Assembly (NCBI GenBank): GCA_037440925.1
Contig: JBBITF010000002.1
Span: 55,318 to 119,317, forward strand
Direction: 5' to 3'
DNA: 64,000 nucleotides
Source: JAABUE01 sp037440925
GTDB lineage: Bacteria > Chloroflexota > Anaerolineae > Anaerolineales > Villigracilaceae
In this document: one piece after another, positions 15,794-22,773 of the stretch
Layout of the letters: each line of letters starts with the position of its first letter
How positions within the stretch are numbered: the stretch's first letter is position 1
Notes under the pieces: generated by a model
What the model saw: only the letters and a program-made list of their open reading frames with translations
Databases searched by the model: none
What the model was told of the DNA's origin: nothing
Translations under genes and position numbers: made by a program

Positions 15794-16746
15794 AGCCTGC
15801 AATCCTCGTATTGGCTTCCTTGTTGTTGGCGGCTCTGGCTTGCGGAGAGGCAACACCTCCAGCGCCCTCTTTGCCAACGCCTGCGCCTGACCGTCTGGCT
15901 GTCATCCCGGCTGAGGCGGTCAAGATCAGACCGGAGACCGACGTGTACCCGGTCAAATCTGAAACCGACGAGTATGCCGATCCCGTTCCGTTGCCTTTCC
16001 CGGTCAATACCGCCGGGGCGGAGGATTCCGCCTTCGTGCTGCCAGACGGAAAAACGCTGTATGTCTGGTTCACGCCTGCGCCGGGCGTCCCGGTCGAGAA
16101 GCAACTCTTCGACGGCGTGACCGGCATCTACGCCTTCCAAAAAACGGAGACAGGCTGGAGCAATCCGCAGCGCATCTGGCTGCAAGCGCCTGGCAAAGTT
16201 GCGCTCGACGGCTGCGAGTTCGTGCTGGGGAATACCATGTGGTTCTGCTCGGCGCGCGAGGGCTATACAGGCATGAACTGGTTCACTGCCGAATTCGTGA
16301 ACGGCAAGTGGCAGAACTGGAAGGAAGCCGGCTTCGATCCCGCCTACGAAGTAGGCGAACTGCACATCACCGCCGACGGGCAGGAACTCTACTTCCACTC
16401 GCCGCGCACGGGTGGACTGGGCGGATATGACCTGTGGGTTTCCCAAAACCTGGACGGGGTTTGGCAACAACCTGTCAACCTGGTGAGTCTCAATTCCACT
16501 TTCAACGACGGCTGGCCTTACGTCACACAAGACGGCTCGGAACTATGGTTCACGCGCACGGTCGGCGCGCCGGAATTGTGGAGGTCGAAACGGGTCAACG
16601 GCGAATGGGCTGCGCCGCAGAAGATGTTTGCCCCCTTCGCCGGCGAGGCCTCACTCGATGAACAAGGCAACGTTTATTTCACGCATCATTTTTACAAGGA
16701 CAATGTCATGCTGGAGGCTGACATCTATGTGGCTGTAAAGAGGTAG
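15790..16746 (+). CDS. Lipoprotein with PD40/WD40-like beta-propeller repeats
   Basis: 318 aa. Lipobox LLAALAC near residue 18, short Pro-rich linker, then repeated blades of the type found in PD40 proteins: EDSAFVLPDGKTLYVWF, LHITADGQELYFHSPRTGGLGGYDLWVS, WPYVTQDGSELWFTRT and EASLDEQGNVYFTHHF. It probably forms a surface-exposed propeller. It is translationally coupled to the membrane protein before it, and its stop codon lies within a perfect 28-nt palindrome shared with the convergent mltG gene. Confidence 0.78.
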   Translation: MKPAILVLASLLLAALACGEATPPAPSLPTPAPDRLAVIPAEAVKIRPETDVYPVKSETDEYADPVPLPFPVNTAGAEDSAFVLPDGKTLYVWFTPAPGVPVEKQLFDGVTGIYAFQKTETGWSNPQRIWLQAPGKVALDGCEFVLGNTMWFCSAREGYTGMNWFTAEFVNGKWQNWKEAGFDPAYEVGELHITADGQELYFHSPRTGGLGGYDLWVSQNLDGVWQQPVNLVSLNSTFNDGWPYVTQDGSELWFTRTVGAPELWRSKRVNGEWAAPQKMFAPFAGEASLDEQGNVYFTHHFYKDNVMLEADIYVAVKR

Positions 16747-16770
16747 GACAACTCTTAAGAGTTGTCCTAC
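16743..16770. repeat. Perfect 28-nt palindrome between convergent genes
   Basis: GTAGGACAACTCTT followed by its exact reverse complement. It contains the TAG stop of the propeller lipoprotein; a partial third copy (AAGAGTTGCCCTAC) continues to the mltG stop at 16781-16783. A related palindrome is at 25880-25907. It may act as a bidirectional terminator. Confidence 0.85.
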
Positions 16771-16780
16771 AAGAGTTGCC

Positions 16781-17887
16781 CTACTGGCAGCCGTTCTGCA
16801 AATGCTCCTCGAAGGTGACAGAGAAATCGTGCAGGCCAGAGCCGTCGCAGCGGGCGCGGAAGTAGTAGTAGGGCGTCTCAGCCGGGAAGGCCACCGCCCG
16901 CAGAGAGCCCAGCGAGGGATTGCAGATCGGGCCGGGCGGCAAACCGGTGTAAAGATATGTGTTGTAGGGTGAGTCGAACTGTAAATCCTGCGCGCTGAGG
17001 GGATTGGTCCACCAGGTTGCCTGGAGGAAATTATAGCCCAGGGCATATTGCACCGTTGGGTCGCTGTCCAATTTCATGCCGATTGCCAGGCGGTTGAGGA
17101 AGACCGAGGCGATCTGCGGCGCTTCTTCGGGCTGTACCGCCTCGCGTTGGACGAGGGAGGCCAGCGTGACAGCCTGGTAAATGTCGAGGCCCTGGCGGTC
17201 AAAGCCTTCGCGCAGGTCGAGCGTCAGATGCAGGCCAAAGTTGCGCAGGAAGCCGGAGATCAGGGCATTCACTGTCACGTCGCGGGGGACGATGTAAGAA
17301 TCGGGGTAGAGGAAACCCTCCGTCGAAACGGCAGCAGGCAAGAAGTCCAGGCCTAGAGGCGCAGAGGAGGCGGCTGCCAGGAATTCGTCAGGAGAGATGT
17401 CCAATCCCGAAGTGGGCAGCGAGGCGGCAATTTCCTCCATCCGCCAGCCGGGCAGGATGACGAAGATCACTTCGGAGGGCGTGGCGTCCTGCAAGGCGCG
17501 GGCAATGTCCACAATAGACTGCGCCGGGCTGAGAAGATAATCCCCAGCCTGGATGCTGGTATCGAGGCCGGTGTAAATGAGATAGTCGCGGAAGGCAGCC
17601 GCGCTGCGAATCAGGCCGACCTCTTCGAGCCGGATGGCAACCGATGGCACGCTTTCGCCAGGCTGGATGGTGAAGGATTGTTCGAGTCCACGCGGGTCGA
17701 GCGGCTGGGTCAAGAGGCCGCCATACCATAGCAAACGAGCGGAGAATTCCAACCGCTCGAACGCACTCAGCGCCGGGGAGGGCGGCCCATATTGGCGGCT
17801 GGCAAGCACGGGGACGCCCATGAATGCGCCAGGCAACAAGGTACAGAGAAAAACAAGGACAAGCGCAAAGAGACTACGGCGGGACAT
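16781..17887 (-). CDS. mltG: Endolytic peptidoglycan transglycosylase MltG
   Basis: 368 aa. N-terminal signal anchor (residues about 5-28), then the YceG/MltG domain: FTIQPGESVPSVAIRLEEVGLI (LysM-like start), TEGFLYPDSYIVP with the catalytic Glu (near residue 190), LASLVQREA (near 243), KLDSDPTVQYALG (near 272) and SPYNTYLYTGLPPGPICNPS (near 306). It cleaves nascent glycan strands to end their synthesis. It is the last gene of the baseplate-J-like/ruvX/mltG group. No Shine-Dalgarno sequence; a heptanucleotide repeat lies directly upstream. Confidence 0.93.
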   Translation of the reverse strand: MSRRSLFALVLVFLCTLLPGAFMGVPVLASRQYGPPSPALSAFERLEFSARLLWYGGLLTQPLDPRGLEQSFTIQPGESVPSVAIRLEEVGLIRSAAAFRDYLIYTGLDTSIQAGDYLLSPAQSIVDIARALQDATPSEVIFVILPGWRMEEIAASLPTSGLDISPDEFLAAASSAPLGLDFLPAAVSTEGFLYPDSYIVPRDVTVNALISGFLRNFGLHLTLDLREGFDRQGLDIYQAVTLASLVQREAVQPEEAPQIASVFLNRLAIGMKLDSDPTVQYALGYNFLQATWWTNPLSAQDLQFDSPYNTYLYTGLPPGPICNPSLGSLRAVAFPAETPYYYFRARCDGSGLHDFSVTFEEHLQNGCQ

Positions 17888-17903
17888 GTGGAGGTAGAGA
17901 GGT

Positions 17904-17966
17904 ACGAATTACGAATTACGAATTACGGATTACGAATTACGGATGATGGATTACGGATGATGGATT
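17904..17966. repeat. Heptanucleotide tandem repeat (ACGAATT family, 9 units)
   Basis: Nine perfect-length 7-nt units (ACGAATT x3, ACGGATT, ACGAATT, ACGGATG, ATGGATT, ACGGATG, ATGGATT). It lies between ruvX and mltG and encodes the last residues and the TAA stop of ruvX. Confidence 0.92.
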
Positions 17967-18376
17967 ATACCCCTCGCATCCAGGTACGACTGCAAAATGA
18001 CGGTAGCAGCCATCTCATCCAAGTGACCGGCGCGCTTTTTGCGCGAAACGCCCATCTGGAGGCGGGCTGCCCGCGCCGTTTGCGTGCTGAGGGATTCATC
18101 CCACAATTCGACCGGCAGGCTGGTCTGCTGGCGCAGGGCCTCGGCAAAGCGCGCCGCGCGCCGACCGGCTAAGTTAGGGCGTCCTTCTTCGTCGAAAGAC
18201 TGGCCGACCACAATCAGGCCGGCCCCATGCTCGGCGGCCAGCGCGGCTACCTGCGCCGCATCTATGACCCGCGAGACGTGCTGGATGACCGTCAACGGAT
18301 TGGCAATGGTCGCAGTCGGGTCGCTGAGGGCCACGCCAATGCGCTTTTCGCCGTGATCTACCGCCAGGATTCTCAC
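17951..18376 (-). CDS. ruvX: YqgF/RuvX-type pre-16S rRNA nuclease (Holliday junction resolvase fold)
   Basis: 141 aa from the GTG at 18376, which has GGAGG upstream and matches the family start VRILAVDHGEKRIGVALSD. RNase-H-like fold with catalytic acids in VDHGEKRIG, a VVGQSFDEEGRPN strand near residue 68, and DESLST and HLDEMAATVILQSYL near the end. The family processes the 5' end of 16S rRNA in E. coli. Its GTG overlaps the stop of the upstream gene by four bases (GTGA). The last five or so residues (IIHHP) come from the heptanucleotide repeat. Confidence 0.9.
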   Translation of the reverse strand: MRILAVDHGEKRIGVALSDPTATIANPLTVIQHVSRVIDAAQVAALAAEHGAGLIVVGQSFDEEGRPNLAGRRAARFAEALRQQTSLPVELWDESLSTQTARAARLQMGVSRKKRAGHLDEMAATVILQSYLDARGIIHHP

Positions 18377-19887
18377 TGCGCCTCCACAGTGATGTTGAAG
18401 GGGATGAGCGGCAGCCATGGCCACCAGGACGGGCGCAGCCTGACTTGTGGCGGCTCGACCAGCGGCAGCGCCTCGAACAAGACAGCCCGCGCCGCCTGCG
18501 GTCTACGGCCCAACGCTAACGGAATGACGCGCGGCATATCCAACTGCCGGGTGAGGAGGCGCGTGGCGCGCGCCTGCCAGCGGGTAACGCCGCCAGCGTC
18601 GGTTGTGGGGGAAGAGAGCGCCTCCAACGTCGGCGAATCGCCCAACGGCGCAAAACCGGCCGGCAGCGAGGCATCCAGAACCAGGCGCGCCAGTTCTGTC
18701 AGATCAGAATATGCGGCATAATAAGCCTGAAATTCTACCTTCATGGTCAACTTCACCTGGCGGCCAGGCTGACCTGGAGCAGGAGAATAACTTTCTTCCA
18801 AAATCTGCGCCACCGAGAGCGTATCGGCGAAGAGCATATCCCCATCCATCAATTGCGCTTGCATTTTCGTCCGCGCTTTTGCTTGCAGTTCATCCATCAA
18901 AGCCTCCCGCAAGCGTCCGCGGTCTTCCTCGCTGGCCGCGGGCGAGATCAAGTCGCTGCCGCCGCTGGTCGGCTCGGCATTCGACACGGCGGCTTTCAGC
19001 CCCAGGCTGCCTTCGATTGCCAGAATGGTAGCGGCATCCACGTTGCCGGCCTCGCCGGCCTGTTCGGCCTGCACTTTCACGTCTACGGTAGCCTTCAAAC
19101 CGGGCGCCAGTTCGCCGCTTTCCAGGGTCACAAAGCGCACGCCGGGCAAGCCGGTAGAAGTCAGCACCGTTCCGGCCGGGATGACCAGCGCCTGCTCGGT
19201 CAAATTGCGAAAAGTGACCACCCCCTCGGCTTTGGTCTTGGGTATGGGAATTTGACCGCTTGCCAGGGCTTCACGGCTGCCATCCACCGTCACCCGCGCC
19301 AGCCGCGCCGGGATATTGCCCGTCATGAAGACAGCGGTCGCGACCGGATCAGCGCGCACTGGCAAGGTAACTGCCTGCAACTGCGTTTCGGGCATAAGCA
19401 AGATGTCCGCTTTGGGGATGAACAAAGACGCCAGCAGTACAACGGCCAAAACGCCGAGCGCAAAGGACGAAATTCTGACGAGGGGATGGCTGCGCCACGC
19501 TTCTTCTCGGACCTCAACCTGCCTCCGTAACCGACGCAAATCTTGCGGCCTACGCCGTTTCCGTTTCCCCCCTATGGCGCGGGCCGGTCCTTGCCCCAAG
19601 TTGCGTTCTGGCCAAGGAATGCGCTGCGCCTCGCCGGTCGAAGCAAAGACCGGTATGCCCAAAGCCTGCGCCTCGCGCCAGATAGCGCGGCGGCGGGTCA
19701 CCAAGCCCAGTTGCGCGCCCAGGGCAGCAGCGTGACGCTGCAAGACCTTCAAATCCAATTCCCGCAAGGCCACCCGTTCGGATTGCGGCCACACCAACAG
19801 GATGCGCGGCGTCTTGGCCCACGACATCCTGTCGCGGACGGAAATCCAATCGTCATGCGCTTCGAGCGGGATGAGTTGGGTCTTCAT
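18373..19887 (-). CDS. Baseplate-J-like membrane protein
   Basis: 504 aa. A basic N-terminal cytoplasmic region of about 140 residues includes a domain with RILLVWP and a KRKRRRPQDLRRLRRQ stretch. One membrane span follows at about 146-168, then a large external domain that looks like the baseplate J/gp47 fold repeatedly annotated in Chloroflexota (VTVDGSREALASGQIPIPKTKAEGVV, FRNLTEQALVIPAGTVLTS, AEQAGEAGNVDAATI, SGGSDLISPAASEED). Function unknown; not accompanied by phage tail genes. First gene of an operon with ruvX and mltG. A TATAAT eight bases before the start suggests a near-leaderless mRNA. Confidence 0.72.
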   Translation of the reverse strand: MKTQLIPLEAHDDWISVRDRMSWAKTPRILLVWPQSERVALRELDLKVLQRHAAALGAQLGLVTRRRAIWREAQALGIPVFASTGEAQRIPWPERNLGQGPARAIGGKRKRRRPQDLRRLRRQVEVREEAWRSHPLVRISSFALGVLAVVLLASLFIPKADILLMPETQLQAVTLPVRADPVATAVFMTGNIPARLARVTVDGSREALASGQIPIPKTKAEGVVTFRNLTEQALVIPAGTVLTSTGLPGVRFVTLESGELAPGLKATVDVKVQAEQAGEAGNVDAATILAIEGSLGLKAAVSNAEPTSGGSDLISPAASEEDRGRLREALMDELQAKARTKMQAQLMDGDMLFADTLSVAQILEESYSPAPGQPGRQVKLTMKVEFQAYYAAYSDLTELARLVLDASLPAGFAPLGDSPTLEALSSPTTDAGGVTRWQARATRLLTRQLDMPRVIPLALGRRPQAARAVLFEALPLVEPPQVRLRPSWWPWLPLIPFNITVEAQ

Positions 19888-19895
19888 GGACAGAG

Positions 19896-19901
19896 ATTAT
19901 A
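19896..19901 (-). promoter_or_regulatory. -10 element before the baseplate-J-like gene
   Basis: TATAAT on the minus strand, ending eight bases before the ATG at 19887; no Shine-Dalgarno sequence. Confidence 0.45.
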
Positions 19902-19918
19902 CTGCGGAGGGGGCGTTT

Positions 19919-21037
19919 CTATCGGCGCGATACCCATCCAAACAAGACCAGCGCCAGGCCAAAACTGCTTGCCAGTGTGACTATGATGCTGACCGGCCTC
20001 ATAGCCCCCATTTGCCATCCCATCAGCCAGGGATACAGCATAGCGCCAAAACTGCCGCTGGCCCACAACACGCCCGCGGCCGCGCCGGTGATAGGCGTTT
20101 TGCGCTCTAAAAAGGCAAAGGTGGTTGGGAAGACAGGCGCCAGAAAAAAGCCAAACCCCAGCGCGCCAATCCAGAGAAACATGGACGAAGCCGGGTCGAG
20201 CAGAATCAGGCCCAGGCTGGCAACCAGGCCGGTCAGGTTGGCAAGCACCACGCGGCTGAGAGCGAAGCGGACCGAGACAAAGATAGCGGCTACCCGTCCC
20301 AGCGTGATTCCCAGCCAGTAAAAGGAGGTCAACATCCCGGCGGTTTGCTCCGTCCCCAGACCCAGCGAGCGGGCATAAGAGTAGAGCCAGCCGCTGAAGC
20401 CAACCTCGCCGCCTACAAAGATGAAGGTCAGCAAGCAGAAGAGGGCAAAAACGGAAGGAGAAAGCATCGTCGAGGCGCGGCTCGCCTGATGTGTTTGGCG
20501 CGGGGGAGGCGGCGTGAAGAACGCCCAGCCGGCGGCCGGCAGACTGAGCAGCGCCAGCAGACGATAGCCGGTTGTTCCGCCAACAGAGGCAAGCAGCCAC
20601 GGCGCAAACATCCCACCCAGGCCGGCAAACAGGAACATACCGTTCAGGTACGGTCCAGAACGCGCGCCATGCAGCCAGGCCAGTTGGGTGTTGCAGCCCA
20701 CATCGAGCGTGGCTTCAGCCAGACCAATGAGCAGCATTATCGCGCTGAGAACGGCAAAAGACAAGATTTGGGGAACAAAGCCCAGGCTGAGCGCGCCCAG
20801 CAAAATAGCCGAACCCAATACGCGATGACCAGGCAGGCGATCGTAGAGATGCCCCCCCAACAACGAGCCAAGCAAATAACCGCCTGAACGCAAGGTAAAG
20901 AGCAAGCCCAGGCTGGAAAGCGCCGTGCCGGTGTTTTCGGCCAGATAAGGCAAAGTAGGGCCCAGCGAAGCAATGGTAGCGCCCAAGACAAAGAAGGCGG
21001 CAAAGTAGGCGCTGGTCTGGCGGGCAGACAGGCTCAT
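19919..21037 (-). CDS. Major facilitator superfamily transporter
   Basis: 372 aa, about 12 hydrophobic segments. MFS signature loop 2-3 is GSLLGGHLYDRLPGHRVLG (near residue 58). Early GPTLPYLAENTGTALSSLGLLF resembles sugar/FucP-like MFS proteins, but the substrate cannot be assigned. It follows the two ECF-type ATPases by 15 nt on the same strand and precedes the baseplate-J-like gene. Confidence 0.85.
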   Translation of the reverse strand: MSLSARQTSAYFAAFFVLGATIASLGPTLPYLAENTGTALSSLGLLFTLRSGGYLLGSLLGGHLYDRLPGHRVLGSAILLGALSLGFVPQILSFAVLSAIMLLIGLAEATLDVGCNTQLAWLHGARSGPYLNGMFLFAGLGGMFAPWLLASVGGTTGYRLLALLSLPAAGWAFFTPPPPRQTHQASRASTMLSPSVFALFCLLTFIFVGGEVGFSGWLYSYARSLGLGTEQTAGMLTSFYWLGITLGRVAAIFVSVRFALSRVVLANLTGLVASLGLILLDPASSMFLWIGALGFGFFLAPVFPTTFAFLERKTPITGAAAGVLWASGSFGAMLYPWLMGWQMGAMRPVSIIVTLASSFGLALVLFGWVSRR

Positions 21038-21052
21038 GCAAAAGCCCCCTAT

Positions 21053-21877
21053 TTAAAGCCCCTCCGCTCGAGAGGAAGCAAGTTTCTTATAGACGCGCAG
21101 AAATTGTTCTTGTGTGCAGACGATTTCTGGCAATCCCAGACGCAGGCCCAGGCGGGTGATTTGCGGAGGATCTACGTAGGTTTGGGCCAGTATTTCTTCC
21201 TGCCCAAGCACCTGATTGGCGGGGCCATCCAGCAACACCCCGCCCTGCGCCAACGCAATCACGCGCTCGAAGTTCTCGGCGCAAAAGTCAATATCGTGCG
21301 TGATGGTGATGATGGTCTTACCGCGTTTGCGCAGCGAGGCAATCACGCGCCCCATGCGGGCAATGTTAGCGGCATCCTGGCCGGTGGTCGGTTCATCGAG
21401 GACGACGATGGGCGTATCCATTGCAATGATGGAGGCCAGTGCCACCATCTTGCGCCAAGTGGGCGAGAGGTCATAGGGGTTGGTCTCTTTTTGGGCAGTC
21501 AGTTCGGTCAGAGTCAGGGCATCTTCCACCAGCGCTTCGACCTTTTCTTTTTCGTAACCTAAATTTTTGGGCCCAAAGGCAACTTCCTGGTAAACCGTCC
21601 TCGTAAACAACTGCTCATCGGGGTTTTGGAAAACATACCCCACACGGGAGGCAAGTTTTGCCACCGGATATTGGGTGGTGTCCCAACCGCCAATAGAAAC
21701 AGAGCCAGAAGTAGGAAGCAACAAGCCGTTCAAGTGCTTGACAAGGGTGGTCTTGCCGGCCCCATTCTGACCGACAATGGCGACCTGTTCGCCAGGTGCA
21801 ATGGTCAAGGTGATGCCGTTCAGCGCCTTCACGCCGCCTGGATAGGTATGATGCAAATCGAGGATTTCGATGTTCAT
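21053..21877 (-). CDS. ECF-type ABC transporter ATPase with degenerate signature motif
   Basis: 274 aa from the ATG at 21877. Walker A is GQNGAGKTT (near residue 36), Q-loop VFQNPDEQLF (near 85), Walker B IVVLDEPTTGQD (near 160), His switch TITHDIDF (near 195). The ABC signature, normally LSGGxxQR, reads LSPTWRKM (near 138), so this half-site looks impaired while the paired ATPase keeps a normal one. It overlaps that gene by four bases (ATGA). Together they resemble EcfA1/EcfA2 of a vitamin or metal importer; no EcfT or S component is present in the window. Confidence 0.85.
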   Translation of the reverse strand: MNIEILDLHHTYPGGVKALNGITLTIAPGEQVAIVGQNGAGKTTLVKHLNGLLLPTSGSVSIGGWDTTQYPVAKLASRVGYVFQNPDEQLFTRTVYQEVAFGPKNLGYEKEKVEALVEDALTLTELTAQKETNPYDLSPTWRKMVALASIIAMDTPIVVLDEPTTGQDAANIARMGRVIASLRKRGKTIITITHDIDFCAENFERVIALAQGGVLLDGPANQVLGQEEILAQTYVDPPQITRLGLRLGLPEIVCTQEQFLRVYKKLASSRAEGL

Positions 21878-22752
21878 GCCGCGCCCTCCCCCTGTCTGGC
21901 CCGCGAACGAGAAAGGGAAAAACCCGCTTCGGCCTCGTCTAAGGTGACCGGCAAGCGGCGGCCTTTCGGCCAAAGTCCTTGCTTTTGTGCTTCTCTTGCA
22001 ACGGAGGTGTAACGTGAGAGGCCAAAACCTTTGCCGTCTAACAGTTCAGAGGTCAATACCTGGCCGGGCTTGCCATCCAACAAGATTCGGCCCTCGTACA
22101 AAGCGATCACTCGGTCGGCAAACTGGGCAATCCATTCCACTTTATGCTCGGCCAGGATGACGGTCATACCGCGCTCAGCCATCTTGCGCACTACGCCAAA
22201 GACCTCGCGCGTGCCAATAGGGTCCATCTGTGAAGTCGGCTCATCGAGGACGAGCAACCGTGGTTCCATGACCAGGATAGAGGTCAGGGCGACGCGCTGC
22301 TGCTGTCCGCCGGAGAGGGAATAGGGGGAGCGATCGGCCAAATCGCGGATGCCGGTCATTTCAAGGGCGCGCTCTACGCGCTCCTTCATCTCATCGCGCG
22401 GCACACCAATATTTTCCAGCCCAAAGGCAATTTCCTCGAAGACGGTGTACTTGGCGCCGCTAATCTGATTGAAGGGATTTTGGAAGGCCAGGCCGACGTT
22501 CAGCACCCACTCATCGAGCGTAGATTGACGGGTCTCCAGGCCAGCCACCTCGACCCTGCCGCTTAGTTCGCCTTTGTAGAAATGCGGAATGAAGCCCGAA
22601 AGCGTGTAGCACAGGGTGGACTTGCCCGCGCCGTTAGGTCCGATGATGGCGACAAACTCCCCTTCCTCTACTTGCAAATCAATATTCTCAAGGACGGGCT
22701 TGTCGGTGAGCGGATATTTGTAGGTGACGTTTTGCAGGTTGACAAAGGGCAT
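21874..22752 (-). CDS. ECF-type ABC transporter ATPase
   Basis: 292 aa from the first ATG at 22752. All motifs intact: Walker A GPNGAGKST (near residue 38), FQNPFNQI (Q-loop, near 90), signature YSLSGGQQQRVALTS (near 140), Walker B LLVLDEPTSQMD, His switch LAEHKVEW. It probably pairs with the next gene as an asymmetric EcfA heterodimer. It begins 21 nt after the alaS stop on the same strand, so co-transcription with alaS is plausible. Confidence 0.88.
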   Translation of the reverse strand: MPFVNLQNVTYKYPLTDKPVLENIDLQVEEGEFVAIIGPNGAGKSTLCYTLSGFIPHFYKGELSGRVEVAGLETRQSTLDEWVLNVGLAFQNPFNQISGAKYTVFEEIAFGLENIGVPRDEMKERVERALEMTGIRDLADRSPYSLSGGQQQRVALTSILVMEPRLLVLDEPTSQMDPIGTREVFGVVRKMAERGMTVILAEHKVEWIAQFADRVIALYEGRILLDGKPGQVLTSELLDGKGFGLSRYTSVAREAQKQGLWPKGRRLPVTLDEAEAGFSLSRSRARQGEGAA

Positions 22753-22773
22753 GAGTTTCACCCGCAAAGGCGG

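Noticed and set aside
18373..19887. Baseplate-J-like gene as evidence of a prophage or injection system
   Set aside because: No tail, sheath, spike or capsid genes are nearby; it sits with housekeeping genes ruvX and mltG.
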